The notes beneath the pieces were generated by a model that was not told the DNA's origin, ran no database searches, and saw nothing but the letters and a program-made list of their open reading frames with translations. Source: Hordeum vulgare subsp. vulgare (lineage: Eukaryota > Streptophyta > Magnoliopsida > Poales > Poaceae). Taken from it: DNA of 64,000 nt. This document shows, piece by piece, positions 13,012 through 26,772 of this stretch; within the stretch, counting starts at the first letter, position 1, and each line of letters starts with the position of its first letter. The translations under genes and the position numbers were made by a program. The DNA lies in contig NC_058521.1 of NCBI RefSeq assembly GCF_904849725.1, positions 347,246,638 to 347,310,637 on the forward strand, in the 5' to 3' direction.

Positions 13012-14795
13012 TGTTGGAAATATGCCCTAGAGGCAATGATAAAATAGTTATTATTATATTTCGTGTTTCAAGATAATCATTTATTTTCCATGCTATAATT
13101 GTCTGGAATGAAAACAAAAATGCATGTGTGGATATATAGACAAAATAATGTCCGTAGTAAGCCTCTAGTTGTCTAGCCAGTTCATCAAGGATGGTTAAGG
13201 TTTTCTGACCATATGCAAGTGTTGTCACTTGATGACTGGATCACATCATTGGGAGAATGATGTGATGGACAAGACCCAAACTATAAATGTAGCATGTGAT
13301 CGTGTCATTTTATTTCTATTGTTTTCTGCGTGTCAAGTATTCATTCTTATGACCATGAGATCATGTAACTCACTGACACCGGAGGAATACCTTGTGTGTA
13401 TTAAACGTCGCAACATTACTTGGTGACTATAAAGGTGCTCTATAGGTATCTCCGAAGGTGTCCGTTGAGTTAGCATGGATCAAGACTGGATTTGTTACTC
13501 CGTGTGACGGAGAGGTATCTCGGGGCCCACTCGGTAATACAACATCACATACAAGACTTAGAAGCAATGTGACTAAAGTGTTAGTCACGGGATCTTGTAT
13601 TACGGAACGAGTAAAGAGACTTGCTCGTAACTAGATTGAAATAGGTATAGAGATACCAACGATCAAATCTCGGGCAAGTAACATACCGAAGGACAAAGGG
13701 AATGATATACAAGATTGTATGAATCCTTGGCACACAGGTTCAACCGATAAGATATTCGTAGAATATGTAGGATCCAATATGGACATCCAGGTCCCGCTGT
13801 TGGATATTGATCGGGGAGTGTCTCGGGTCATGTCTACATAGTTCTCAAATCCGTAGGGTCTGCACACTTAAGGTTCGGTCATGTTTCGGTATAGTTGAGT
13901 TATAGGTGTTGGTGACCGAAGGTTGTTCGGAGTTCCGTATGAGATCAAGGACGTCACGAGGGTTTCTGGAATGGTCCAGAAACGAATATTGATATATAGG
14001 ATTGTTTTATTTGGCCTCCGAAAAGATTTCGGGCATTACCGGGAGTGACGAATGGGTTCCGGGTTTTTACCGAGAGGGGTCCACCCACCCGGGAGTGAAC
14101 CTAATAGCCCAAGGGTGGCGCACCAGCCCTTAGTGGGACGGTGAGGCCAGCCCAAGTGGGCTATTTCGGCCAAGAAGAAAAAATCAAGGAGAAAGAAAAA
14201 AAAGGGAAAGAAAAAAAAAGAGGAGGTGGGAAGGAGGGAAGGGACTCCTCCCTCCAAACCGACTTGGAGGAGGATCCCTCCTCCCTCTCGGTCGGCGCCC
14301 TAGGGCAAAGCCCCACCCCTTCGCTCCTCCTATATATACTTGAGGTTTAGGGATTTTTGAGACACAACTTTGCAACGTGAAACCCTAAACCTCTACTTCA
14401 TTGTTCTTCCTCTGGATCGGTTTTCTGCGAAGCACAGGCGGAGCCCTGCAGGAATAGATCATCACCATCACCGGCACACCATGACGCTGTCGGAGAACTC
14501 ATCTACTTCCCCATCTCTCTTGCTGGATCAAGAAGGCGGAGATCATCATCAAGTTGTACGTGTGTTGAACGCGGAGGTGCCGTCCGTTCGGCGCTAGATC
14601 GGAACGGATCGTGGAACGACGGTGATTTGAATCATGAAGCTATTCCACTACATCAACCGCGTTTCTTAAACGCTTCCCGCTTAGCGATTTACAAGGGTAT
14701 GTGGATCTGATCTCCCTCTCATAGATAAACATCACCATGATAGATCTTCGTGTGCGTAGGAATTTTTTTTGTTTCCCATGCAACGTTCCCCAACA
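13012..14795 (+). repeat. 5' LTR of the Angela-like element
   Basis: It runs from TGTTGGAAATATGCC to CCCCAACA and is collinear with 20094-21882. It contains the likely promoter (TATA box at 14331). Open frames inside it (for example 13229-13426 and 14141-14350) recur in the other LTR with disruptions and are not genes. Confidence 0.93.
14331..14338 (+). promoter_or_regulatory. Candidate TATA box in the 5' LTR (TATATATA)
   Basis: CTCC-TATATATA-CTTGAGG lies about 460 bp before the LTR end. The same motif (TATATATA-CTTGAGG) is kept in the 3' LTR at 21419-21426. BARE-1-type LTRs are known to use TATA-type promoters at about this place. Confidence 0.6.
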
Positions 14796-14796
14796 G

Positions 14797-14808
14797 TGGC
14801 ATCATGAC
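14797..14808 (+). other. Degraded primer-binding site of the Angela-like element
   Basis: TGGCATCATGACC follows the LTR after one base. The Copia consensus here is TGGTATCAGAGCC, complementary to initiator tRNA-Met. At least three mismatches are present, so priming from this copy would be poor. Confidence 0.65.
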
Positions 14809-16064
14809 CTAGGTTCATGCGTAGATGTAGTATCGAGTAGAACACAAAAGTTTTTGTGGGCGTTGATGTTTGATTTTCTTCCCTCCTTAGTCTTTTCTCG
14901 ATTCGGCGGTATTGTTGGATTGAAGCAGCCCGGACCAACATTACTTGTACGCTTACGAGAAACTGGTTTCATCGACTAACATGCAACTTGTTGCGTAAAG
15001 ATGACTGGCGGGTGCGTGTTTCTTCAACTTTAGTTGAATTGGATTTGACCAAGGCTGTCCTTGGTGAGAGGTTAAATAGCAATTTGCTCATCTCCATTGT
15101 GGTTTTGCGTAAGTAATATGCGATCACACTAGATACCCATAGCAACAATGTAAAACATGCAACAACAAATTAGAGGACGTCTAACTTGTTTTTGCAGGGT
15201 ATGCATGTGATGTGATATGGAGAAAGACATGATGTGATATATTGGATGTATGAGATGATCATGTTGTAATAGTTAAATATCGACTTGCACGTCGCTGGTA
15301 CGTCAACCGGTAGGAGCCATAGGGTTGTCTTAAAAGTAACGTTTGTGTTTGCAGATGTGTTTACTATATTGCTAGGTTGTAGCTTTAGTAGTAATAGCAT
15401 AGATAGAACGACAACCTCGATGGCGGCACGATGATGGAGATCATGATGATGGAGATCATGGTGTCTGTCGGTGACGATGAAGATCATGCTGGTGCTTTCG
15501 TGATGGAGATCAAGAAGCACAAGATCATGGCCATATCATGTCACTTATGAATTGCATGTGATGTTAATCCTTTATGCACCTTATCTTGCTTAGAACGACG
15601 GTAGCATAATAAGGTGATCCCTCACTAAAATTTCAATATAAATTTTTGTTCTCCCCGACTATGCACCGTTGCGACAGTTCATCGTTTTGAGACACCACGT
15701 GATGATCGGGTGTGATAGACTCAACGTTCACATACAACGGGTGCAAAACAGTTTGCACACGCGGAACACTCGGGTTAAACTTGACAAGCCTAGCATGTGC
15801 AGACATGGCCTCGGAACACAAGAGACTAAAAGGTCGAGCATGAATCTTATAGTTGATATGATTAACATAGAGATGTTTACCACTAAAACTACACTCAAGT
15901 CACGTGATGATCGGACTTGAGTTAGTGAATTTGGATCATGCCACACTCAAGTAATTAGAGGGATGTCTATTTGATTGAGAGTTTATTAGTAATTTTATTA
16001 GCTAAACTCTAATGGTCTTGAACATAGTCTAAGTCCACTTTGCAATATTTTATGTTGTAGATCA
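14809..16064 (+). other. Untranslated leader of the Angela-like element
   Basis: About 1.25 kb without a gene lies between the primer-binding site and the gag start, as in BARE-1-type elements. A local GATCATGATGATGGAGATCA-rich patch sits at 15430-15530. Confidence 0.7.
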
Positions 16065-19000
16065 ATGGCTCACGCAGTAGCAACCCTGAATTTCAATACG
16101 TTCCTAGAGAAAGCTAAGCTGAAAGATGATGGTAGCAACTTTGTAGATTGGGCTCGTAATCTAAGGCTCATCCAACAAGATGGGAAAAATAATTATGTCC
16201 TTGATGCAGCGCTAGGAGATGCACCACCCACTACGTCTGATCAAGATGTTTTGAACGCTTGGCAAGCACGTAAGGAGGACTACTCAGTAGTTCAATGTGT
16301 AGTCTTGTATGGCTTAGAACCAGGACTTCAACGATGCTTTGAATGTCATGGAGCATATGATATGTTCCAGGAGTTGAAGTTTATCTTTCATAAGAATGCC
16401 CGGCTCACGAGGTATGAGACCTCCGATAAATTCTATGCTTGTAAAATGGAGGAGAATTCGTCTGTCAGTGAACATGTGCTCAAAATGTGTGGGTACTCAA
16501 ACCGTCTAGCTGAGCAGGGGATTGAACTCCCGCAAGAGGCTATCACTAATAGAATTCTTCAATCACTGGCACCTAGCTGCAAGAGCTTTGTGTTGAACTA
16601 TAACTTGCAAGGGATGAATAAGTCACCCGACGAGTTATTAGCGATGCTGAAAGTCGCAGAGTCAAAACTCCGAAAAGAACATCAACTGTTGATGGTGGAT
16701 AAGACCACTGGTTTCAAGAAAAGCAGCAAAGGCAGAAGGGTAACTCCAAGAAGAGCGGCAAAGCTGTTGCTCCTCCCACGAAGAAACCCAAGGCTCGACC
16801 TAAGCCGGAAACTGAGTGCTATTATTGCAAGGGATGAGTCACTGGAAGCGCAACTGCCCCAAGTATTTGGCTGATATGAAGGCAACCAACACCAAACCTG
16901 GTATATGTGATATACATATTATTCATGGGTACCTAACCAACTCTCGTAGTAGTGCCTGGGTATTTGATACCGGTTCTGTTGCTCATATTTGAAACTCGAA
17001 GCAGGAACTGCGAAATAAACGAAGGCTGGCGAAGGATGAAGTGACGATGCGCGTGGGAAATGGTTCCAAGGTTGATGCAATCACCGTCGACACAGTCTCA
17101 CTTCAATTACCATGAGGATTAGTTATGAACTTAAATAATTGTTATTTAGTGCCTGCGTTAAGCATGAACATTATATATGTATCTTGTTTATTGAGAGACG
17201 GTTAGTAATTTAAGTCAGAGAATAATGGTTGTTCTATTTTTATGAGTAATATATTTTATGGTCATGCACCCAATGTGAGGGGTTTGTTCATATTGAATCT
17301 TGGTTGTGATGACACACATATACATAACATTGAGACCAAAAGATGTAGAGTAAACAATGATAGTGCCACCTTTTTGTGGCATTGCCACTTAGGTCATATT
17401 GGTGTAAAGCGCATGAAGAAACTCCATACTGATGGACTTTTGGAGTCACTTGATTTCGAATCACTTGACACGTGTGAACCATGCCTCATGGGGAAGATGA
17501 CTAAGACTCCGTACTTCGGAACAATGGAGCATGCAAGTGACTTGTTGGAGATCATACATACTGATGTGTGCGGTCCAATGAGTGTGGAGGCACGCGGTGG
17601 ATATTGTTATTTTCTCACCTTCACTCATGATCTGAGTAGGTATGGATATATCTACTTGATGAAGCACAAGTCTGAAACTTTTTAAAAGTTCAAACAATTT
17701 CAGAGTGAAGTTGAAAATCATTGTAACAAGAAGATCAAGTTCCTACAATCTGATCGAGGGGCGAATATTTGAGTTTTGAGTTTGGTGCTTGCTTAAGACA
17801 ATGTGGAATCGTTTCACAGTTGACACCGCCTGGAACACCACAGCGTAATGGTGTGTCCGATTGTCGTAATCGTACTTTGTTAGATATGGTGCGATCTATG
17901 ATGTCTCTTACTAATTTGCCATTATCGTTTTGGGGTTATGCATTAGAGACAGTTGCATTCACTTTAAATAGGGCACCATCAAAATCCGTTGAGACGACAC
18001 CATATGAGCTATGGCATGGCAAGAGGCCAAAGTTGTCGTTTCTTAAAGTTTGGGGATGCGATGCTTATGTCAAAAAGCTTCAGCCTGAAAAGCTGGAACC
18101 AAAGCGAAAAGTGCATCTCCATAGGTTACCCAAAAGAGATAGTTGGCTACACCTTCTATCTCAGATCCGAAGGCAAAGTGTTTGTTGCTAAAAATGGAGC
18201 TTTTCTTGAGAATAAGTTTCTCTCGAAATAATTGAGTGTGATGAAGATAGAACTTGATGAGGTTTTGGAACCTCTGCTCCCTCTAGATGGTGGGGCAAGG
18301 CAGAGGGAAATCTCTGTCGAGGCAACACCGGTTGAGGAGGAAGCTAATGATGATGATCATGAGGCTTCGGATCAAGTTACTATCGGATCTCGCGGGTCGA
18401 CAAGATCATGTACTGCTCCTGAGTGGTATGGGAATCATGTCTTATCTATCATGTTGTTAGACAACAATGAGCCTGCAAATTATGAAGAAGCAATGGTGGT
18501 CCTAGATTCCAACAGATGGTTAGAGGCCATGATGTCCGAGATAGGATCTGTGTATGAAAACAAAGTGCGGACTTTGGAAGTATTACCTGAAGGTCGTAAG
18601 GCTATTCAGAACAAATGAATCTTTAAGAAGAAGACGGACGCGGACGGTAATGTGACCGTTTATAAAGCTCGACTTGTGGCAAAGGGTTTTTCACAACTTC
18701 AAGGAGTTGACTACGATGAGACATTATCACCGGTAGCGATGCTTAAGTTCGTCTGAATCATGTTAGCAATAGGTGCATTTTTCGACTATGAAATCGGGCA
18801 GATGGATGTCAAAACGGTGTTCCTTAATGGTTTTCTTAAGGAAGAGTTGTATATGATGCAACCCGAAGGTTTTATCGATCCAAAGAATGCTAACAAAGTA
18901 TGCAAGCTCCAGCGATCCATTTATGGACTGGTGCAAGCATCTCGAAGTTGGAATAAGCGCTTTGATGAGGTGATGAAGGCATTTGGGTTTATACAAGTTG

Positions 19001-20042
19001 TTGGAGAATCTTGTATTTACAAGAAAGTGAGTGGGAGCTCTGTAGCGTTTCTAATATTGTATGTGCATGACTTATTGCTGATTGGAAACAATGTGAAGTT
19101 TTTAGAGAGCGTAAAGGATTACTTGAACAAATGTTTTTCAATGAAAGAGCTAGGAGAAGCTCATTACATATTAGGCATTAAGATCTATAGGGATAGATCG
19201 AGGCGCCTAATAGGACTTTCACAAAGCACATACCTTGATAAAGTTTTGAAAAAGTTCAAAATGGAGCAGTCCAAGAAGGGGTTCTTCCAGTGTTACAAGG
19301 TACAAAGTTGAGTAAGACTCAGTGTCCAATAATTGCGGAAGATAGAGAAAAGATGAGTACCATCCCCTATGCTTCGGCCATAGGGTCTATCATGTATGCA
19401 ATGTTGTACACAAGACCTGACGTCAGCCTAGCCATAAGTATGGCAGGCAGGTTTCAAAGTGATCCGGGAGTGGAACACTGGGCGGCGGTCAAGAATACTC
19501 TGAAGTACCTGAAAAGGACTAAGGAAATGTTTCTCGTTTATGCTGGTGACGAAGAGCTCGTCGTAAAGGGTTAAGTCGATGCAAGCTTTGACACTGATAC
19601 GGATGAATCTAAGTCTCAAACCGGATACGTATTTATTCTTAATGGGGGTGTGGTAAGCTGGTGCAGTTCCAAGCAAAGCGTCGTAGCAAATTCTACATGT
19701 GAAGCGGAGTACATGGTTGCCTCGGAGGCAGCTAAGGAGGGTGTGTGCATGAAGCAGTTCATGACGGATCTTGGAGTTGTGCCGAGCGCACCGAATGCAA
19801 TAACTCTGTTCTATGACAACACTGGTGCCATTGATCTAGCCAAGGAACCAAGGTTTCACAAGAAGACCAGACACATCAAATGACGCTTCATCCTCATCCG
19901 CGACTATGTCGAAGGAGAGGACGTAAATATTTGCAAAGTGCACACGAATCTGAATGTTGCAGATCTGCTGACTAAACCTCTTCGACGAGTGAAGCATGAT
20001 CAACACCAGAACTGTATGGGTGTTAGATTCATTCCAATGTAA
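16065..20042 (+). pseudogene. Copia gag-pol polyprotein pseudogene (Angela-like)
   Basis: Gag opens at ATG 16065 (MAHAVATLNFNTFLEKAKL) and runs cleanly to about 16730, where a one-base deletion shifts the frame. The zinc knuckle is CYYCKG...SHWKRNC, split by another one-base deletion near 16836. Protease has WVFDTGS at about 16960, with a stop soon after. The integrase HHCC region (HCHLGHIGVKR, then CEPCLMGK) is at 17380-17500. The first two acidic residues are near 17565 (HTDVCGP) and 17752 (QSDRG), and the third catalytic Glu appears as Asp (GVSDCRNR, near 17855). RT has MDVKTVFLNG and SIYGLVQASRSW, but the catalytic YVDD is YVHD (His codon 19066-19068). RNase H covers 19560-20040, ending at TAA after TRHIK...ADLLTKPLRR. 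At least four frameshifts and six stops are visible. The product cannot be functional. Confidence 0.93.
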
Positions 20043-20080
20043 ATCGCATAGCGATGTGAGCCTAGATTATTGACTCTAGT

Positions 20081-20090
20081 GCAAGTGGGA
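20081..20090 (+). other. Polypurine tract of the Angela-like element
   Basis: The sequence GCAAGTGGGA, directly upstream of the 3' LTR, is the usual plus-strand primer of this family. Confidence 0.7.
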
Positions 20091-20093
20091 TAC

Positions 20094-21882
20094 TATTGGA
20101 AATATGCCTTAGAGGCAATGATAAAATAGTTATTATTATATCTCATGTTTCAAGATAATCGTTTATTGTCCATGCTATAATTGTATTGAATGAAAACAAA
20201 AATGCATGTGTGGATATATAGACAAAACAATGTCCCTAGTAAGCTTCTAGTTGACTAGCCAGTTGATCAAGGATGGTTAAGGTTTTCTGACCATACGCAA
20301 GCGTTGTCACTTGATGACTAGATCACATCATTGGGAGAATGATGTGATGGACAAGACCCAAATTATAAACGTAGCATGTGATCATGTCATTTTGTTGCTA
20401 TTGTTTTCTGCGTGTCAAGTATTCATTTCTACGACCATGAGATCATGTAACTCACTGACACTGGAGGAATACCTTGTGTGTATCAAACGTCACAACGTTA
20501 ATGAGTGACTATAAAGATGCTCTACAGGTATCTCCGAAGGTGTCCGTTGAGTTAGCATGGATCAAGACTGGGATTTGTCACTCCATGTGATGGAGAGGTA
20601 TCTCGGAGCCCACTCGGTAATACAAAATTACATACAAGCCTTGCAAGCAATGTGACTAAAGTGTTAGTCACGGGATCTTGTATTACGGAACGAGTAAAGA
20701 GACTAGCTGGTAACGAGATTGAACTAGGTATAGGGATACCGACGATCAAATCTCGGGCAAGTAACATACCGAAGGACAAAGGGAATGATATACGGGATTG
20801 TATGAATCCTTGGCACAGAGGTTCAACCGATAAGATCTTCGTAGAATATGTAGGATCCAATATAGATATCCAGGTCCCGCTATTGGATATTGACCGGGGA
20901 GTGTCTCGGGTCATGTCTGCATAGTTCTCGAACCCGCAGGATCTGCACAGTTAAGGTTCGGTGACGTTTCGGTATAGTTGAGTTATAGGTGTTGGTGAGC
21001 GAAGGTTGTTCGGAGTCCTGGATGAGATCACAGACGTCACGAGGGTTTTAGAAATGGTCCGGAAACGAAGAATGATATATAGGATTGTTTCATTTGGCCA
21101 CCGGAAAGATTTCGGGCATTACCGGCAGTGTACCGGGAGTGACGAATGGGTTCCGGTTTTTACCGGGAGGGGCCCACCCACCCGAGAGTGAACCTAATAG
21201 TCCAAGGGTGGCGCACCAACCCTTAGTGGGATGGTGAGGCCAGCCCAAGTTGGCTATTTCAGCCAAGAAGAAAAAATCAAGGAGAAAGAAAAAAAAAGGG
21301 GAAAAAAGAGGAGGTGGGAAGGAGGGAAGGGACTCCTCCCTCCAAACCGACTTGAAGGAGGATCCCTCCTCCCTCTCGTCCGGCGCCCTTGGGCAAAGCC
21401 CCATCCCTTGGATCCTCCTATATATACTTGAGGTTCAGGGCTTTTTGAGACACAACTTTGCCACGTGCAACCCTAAACCTCTATTTCGTAGTTCTTCCTC
21501 TAGATCGGTTTTCTGCGGAGCTCGGGCGGAGCCCAGCAGGAATAGATCATCACCATCACCGGCACGCCGTCACGCCGTCGGAGAACTCATCTACTTCCCT
21601 GCCTCTCTTGCTGGATCAAGAAGGCAGAGATCGTCATCGAGTTGTACATGTGCTGAACGCGAAGGTGTTGTCCGTTTGTCACTAGATCAGAATGGATCGT
21701 GGGACGATGGTGATATGAATCTCGAAGTTGTTCCACTACATCAACCACGTTTGTTAAACGCTTCCCGCTTAGCGATCTACAAGGGTATGTCGATCCGACC
21801 TCCCTCTCGTAGATGAACATCACCATGATAGATCTTCGTGTGCGTAGGAAATTTTTTGTTTTCCATGCAACATTCCCCAACA
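20094..21882 (+). repeat. 3' LTR of the Angela-like element
   Basis: It is collinear with the 5' LTR. It begins TATTGGAAATATGCC, a G-to-A change in the terminal TG, and ends CCCCAACA. A TATA motif is kept at 21419-21426. The two LTRs differ by scattered substitutions and small indels, so the insertion is not very recent. Confidence 0.92.
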
Positions 21883-21887
21883 GTAAC
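21883..21887. other. Right target-site duplication GTAAC
   Basis: Matches 13007-13011 exactly. Confidence 0.92.
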
Positions 21888-22810
21888 AGGGCAAGAAAAT
21901 AATAACAGAATCTCAAACAGTGAAAATCACATATTCTCACTTGCTGCCATTTCAAACAGAATAGCAACTTTGACAAGGAATAAAACTATGATGCAAATTC
22001 CTATGAATAAACTTGTGGCACCAAGTTGTAGAGGGTTTCAACTACTACAATTCATGCCATTGGTGAAATCACGAAGGATCAACACATACATGGGAACTAG
22101 CAACTCAAGGGGGGAAGAAAATAACACTTCCAATACGTAGAAATTATTCTAGAAATCCAACCAGCAATATTTTCTACATATGCTAACAACAAGGTATCCA
22201 CTTATCTACATGATTTACATGCCAAACAAAAATACCAGACCCTAGTATTCACAAAATGCTAGAACTTTCATGTTTGCACAAACTTCAAAGCCTGCCTAGA
22301 ATAAATACTACAAAAATGACAAAATGCCACCTCATCACAAAATGGCACTTTTGCAAACTAGCTCAAAAGTGAAATCCAATTCCACCATTGGATTAGTTGG
22401 GAAATTCTAGGCAAAAATATGTATCACACTCCTATATTTCTATGGACAAAACTGCCACAAAACAGAAATGAAAATTGACTATAAAACCTATTTGACTTAT
22501 ATGTCACATCAACACCCAAAACAACATATGGAAAAAAATGTTTGTGTCCTTATTTGGACATATTCCAAATATGTAATATCCACACATCAAATAAAATCAC
22601 ACAAGAAAGATAAATATGATAGGGGGTCCCACTGGCATAGACACCAGGCCCCCCTAGTGCATGATATGTGGGTCTTGTGGCACACTGTCAACCACTAGTT
22701 ACAGGAGAAAGAAAAAGGGGGCTATAATACACCCGAGGGTATTCGAACCTGGGTGTCCCTAGTAAGCGTGAGGGAACCAAGCCACTGGGATACGCTGCGG
22801 CGTGTGCTGG
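21888..22810 (-). repeat. Left LTR of element A, part 2 of 3
   Basis: It continues the A LTR (AGGGCAAGAAAATAATAACAG) and is collinear with 60244-61060 of the right LTR. It holds one copy of the ~220-bp unit (22478-22720) that is present four times in the right LTR. Its last ~90 bp have no counterpart in the right LTR. It is cut at 22810 by element B. Confidence 0.85.
22806..22810. other. Left target-site duplication GCTGG of element B
   Basis: GCTGG lies directly before TGTCACAACC and is repeated at 34456-34460 directly after CCGACA. Confidence 0.93.
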
Positions 22811-25800
22811 TGTCACAACCCAATTTTACTTTGCTTGCCAAGCATTCATGCATGCATATTTAAAATTCTCATAAATCTGAAATGGGGAAGTGATCAAGCC
22901 TCAGGAACCAAATTTTGGAAATTATCCAATATAAAATTGCTTCAAACTGATCCAAGAAAATGTTCCAAATATTCTGTGAAAATATTGACATGAGATAAAA
23001 TTCAAATCAGTATTTTTGGATCATAGAAAAATTCTATATTGGACTTTGAAATTAAACAAACAATTATTTGGATTAGAATTGTGTTTATCATTTATAAAAT
23101 ATAGTTCCAATAATTCTGAAACTTTTTATGTGGCATTGGGGAAAATCCACTAAGCCCACATGATTATTTTCAGGATATTTAAAAATGGCTATACGTTTAT
23201 TTAAAGCCAAAAAAATGACAGAAAAATAGAAAAGAAATAAACAAAAACAAAATAAATAAAAAAGGGTTACCTAGCACTCACCTGGCAAAGCCTAGCCCAC
23301 CACGGAGAAGCAAAGGATGGCGAGCTCACGGGAGCGCCATGCCTCCTGTGTGCCCGGCCTCCCCGCCGGCCTGGTGAGTGGGATAGGCTCTGAAGAGCCA
23401 TCCCCCTATTTCCCCCCTGCTCTCCTCCTCGCCCCTCATGCTGCCATCTTCAACCTTGGGAACAGAAGATCGCCGTCTTCGATATGGTCACCCCAGTGCA
23501 TCCCCGAGGCTGCCGAGACTCCCTGCGAGATCCCCATGAGCTCCTCTTCGTCTCTGACCTGTCCTCATAGTCTCGCCCATCCCCTAGCTCCTACACCCAC
23601 CATGGCCGAGATCCCCTTGCCGCCGTTGTCGTCGTTGTCGTCGCTGTGGTCCGCCACCGACGCATTCGAGCTCGAGAACGAGCTCCTGGAGCTCCGTAGA
23701 TGCTGTTGAGCCCCTAATCTGCCCTTCTCGTGCCCTGCAGCCACCGCCCGCTCAATCCTGTGTTCCGGCCACCGCTTACCTCGTCACCGACGTCGTTCCA
23801 GTGCCCCCTCGCTCCAGCCACCACCCCAAATGGATTCGGTTAAGCCCTAGCATCGCGTAGATGCCCTCCGCCGGCCATTTGGCCACCGGAAGAGGAAATC
23901 CGCCGCCATCGCCATGCTCTGTGTACACCGGCGATGAGCTTCGCCGGCCTGTGCCACTGCCATGTGGGCCCGGATGGTCAGGGGTAAGATTAGTGCTAAT
24001 GACACCAACTAACTAAGCCCCACAGCCACTAACAGATGGGCCCCACTTCTAATTAATTAATTAGTTAGTTAATAGACCATGTTATTAAACTGAGTTACTC
24101 ACGTGTGCCCCCCACACGTGAGGTTTGACCTGACCCAGGCCAGTTGACTTGCTGACACAGAGCTGACGCAGTAAGTAATTTTCTGTTATAAAATAATTTT
24201 CAAAAATGCTGAAAATTTCTAAAAATCATAGATAAAATCTGTAAGTCCAATAAAAATAATTTATATATGAAAAATGATCGCAAGGAATCTGATTATGGCA
24301 TTTTCATGCATGTTTGAGAAAGTTAACATCACCAAGTAGGCAAAATGATGAGTAGGGTAAATTTAATAAATAGTTTGGAGTTGGAATTTGATATATATTT
24401 GAATTCCGCTTCAATCAATAAGACCAAACATTGAGCTAGGAAACTCAGTACCTCAATATGCCATCTTCATGCATGATAAAACAAGTTATGCGTGAGCATC
24501 AGGTCGAATCAATTAAAAGAGTATCTGGAAAATACCTTGCTTAAAGTGATATTTGAATTTTGATTCAAACTAGCTTCAACTTAAGAAATGGTAGCTACAT
24601 TAGCTATGCCACATTTCATTTTCATGGCATGATCATGCATCATAGTGTTGCATTTCCGTAAAGTAATTATTGTTCTTTCTTGTTTGCCGGTGTTGTTCCC
24701 TCTCGATAGATGATGGTTCCCACAATGTGATCGTTGACATTGATGAAGACTCATTGCTATCTACAGACGTGTCAGACAAGCACGATTAGGACAAACACGA
24801 TTCAACTGTTACATGTTATCGGTAGTTGAACCCATTCCTCTGCATGACCTGATCTTAACACAGTAAATAGTTGAAACCACTTAGCATGAGTAGCAACCGC
24901 TTGATCCTTGTTATACTTACTCATCCATGCTTGTTTACTATGCCTGCTATGCTTAGAGTTGTGTCGGGTATGATCCATCTGGGTGATCAATCGAAATGGT
25001 TGTGTTCATGTTCTACCGTGTGAGAGTAAAGGTGTGAATCCGATTTGGTAAAGGTAGCGATGAGAGGCCATGTAGGAGTACATGGTGGGTTGTGTCATTG
25101 GGACCGTCCTTAAGAACTGAGTTCTGTGTATGTTATCCAAGACAAGATACTACCACACATTGGGATACTTAATTGACCCTCTTGGCTTATTAATCGCCTA
25201 GATCTTTGTCCAGGAGTTGCAATTAGTTTCTGGTGTTTGTAGGAAAAGTGTTGGTGGCCGTGTTTAGCTCTGCCCGACGGGGTAGGCCTCTCTGCGGTAG
25301 ATATACAGTGGCACGGTGTACCAAGTGGCACCCGAATGGTGGGCTTGGGAACCATGCGCACATCGTTTGGGGCCGTTAAGAAAACTTCGACCGGACTTCC
25401 TTGCGGGTTCAGTCTCAAATAGGCGATAAACCTGGACTAAGGTCTTGTGTGGTTAACGGTCGTGGCCGACACCCACGCCAGTGCTTACGCTTGAAGGTTG
25501 CCGAGATGCATAACGTGCATATGGTGCTAAGTGGTGAGAGCATGTGTGAAGAAGTATACCCCTGCGGGGTGATTTAATCTGTTCGAATAGCTGCGTCCTT
25601 GGATATGGACTACTTGGAAACATTACGTGGTACATAGACAATTTAAATGGATACTCTAAAACATGCAAGATAAGTGTGAGTGCTATGGATGGCCTTCTCG
25701 TAGGGAGACGAGAGTGGAACCATGGTGGTGTATTGATTGGTGAATATGTGGACTCGTGTGCGCTATCCCACCCCAAAGAAAGAACTTGTAGTCGTAGTAC

Positions 25801-26756
25801 AGGTTAGCCAAGAGTCAAAGTTGGCTTGCTGCAATCAAACCCCACGATCCTTTCATTGATACTGATGCATATGTAGATAGTTCTGATGTAAGTCTGATGA
25901 GTACCTTTGTACTCATGGTTGCTTTATTTATGTTTTTGCAGAGAAGATTTAGTCTCATTAAGGGTTTCTACGCGATGTGTTTGATGTTGACCGGAATAGC
26001 TTGGGAATCCCAGACAGAGGTCTGGTTCCTTTGGTAGGGTCGTTGTAGCTTTTCAGGCTCTTCCAGCCACTTTTAGTAGATGTCTGTACCCAGACATGTT
26101 TTGCTTCCGCTTGTTGTTTGTATGACTTGAGTGTCGGGTCACGAGACCCCTGTTTGTAATATCATACTATGTTCATTGTTATGAGTCTTTAGTAAAAGCT
26201 TGAGTCATAGAGTTATGCTGTGATGCCATGTTGAATCTACACATATCGTGCATATTGTGTGTATGTTATGAAATGCATTATATGTGTGGGATTCGACACC
26301 TAGTTGTGTGACTTTAGTAGTACTCTTTACAAGGAAATGCCTCTTTGTGCTACCACCGAGCTTCAGTAGCTTGCTACTGCTTCGGACACATTGATTGACT
26401 GGCATGTATCCTTCTTTGTTGTGTGTGTGTCCCTTCGGGGAAATGTCCCGCAGTTTAATGGAGTACTTGTAGCTTGCTATGACTCGTCTACACACGCTGA
26501 TGATCGACACCTGCTTTGCTGGGTTATGTATGCATGTCCCTGTACGGATGTACCACTTGGGTTTATAACCAGTCATGTCGACCCGGGTTCTTTGTCGTTT
26601 GAATGCTAGCGACACATTCATATACGTGAGCCAAAAGACGCAAATGGTCCCGGCCAAGGTAAGGTGGCAGCCGTGGAGTTTACCATGCGTGAGGCCGCAA
26701 AGTGATGTGAAGTGTTACAGGCTGGGTTCTTATGACTTAGGATCGGGTTCCTGAAA
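22811..26756 (+). repeat. 5' LTR of element B
   Basis: It is collinear with 30534-34455 over its whole length, with scattered substitutions and indels. A GC-rich core (23310-23980) is flanked by AT-rich DNA. The open frame 23317-23709 lies in this core and its counterpart in the 3' LTR is not conserved as a frame, so it is not a gene. No other coding content is seen. Confidence 0.94.
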
Positions 26757-26760
26757 GCTT

Positions 26761-26772
26761 TGGTATCAGAGC
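26761..26772 (+). other. Primer-binding site of element B (initiator tRNA-Met type)
   Basis: TGGTATCAGAGC, four bases after the 5' LTR end, is a perfect match to the standard plant Met-initiator primer site. Confidence 0.93.

Larger units (their letters stand above)
13012..21882 (+). mobile_element. Complete Copia retrotransposon, BARE-1/WIS/Angela-like
   Basis: The element is 8871 bp with LTRs of 1784 and 1789 bp, a 5298-bp internal part and a perfect 5-bp target duplication (GTAAC). The LTR start TGTTGGAAATATGCC and end CCCCAACA are the signature of the Triticeae Angela/BARE-1/WIS group, and the size fits the group's usual 8.5-9 kb. Gene order in the body is gag, protease, integrase, RT and RNase H, which defines Copia. 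It is structurally complete, but the polyprotein is broken by frameshifts and stops. Confidence 0.95.

Noticed and set aside
16682..16885. Minus-strand frame inside the Copia gag
   Set aside because: Shadow of the gag/zinc-knuckle region on the coding strand.
22740..22800. A tRNA gene on the minus strand
   Set aside because: Box-like motifs are present, but I cannot fold a full cloverleaf with acceptor stem and anticodon loop; kept only as a SINE-like observation.
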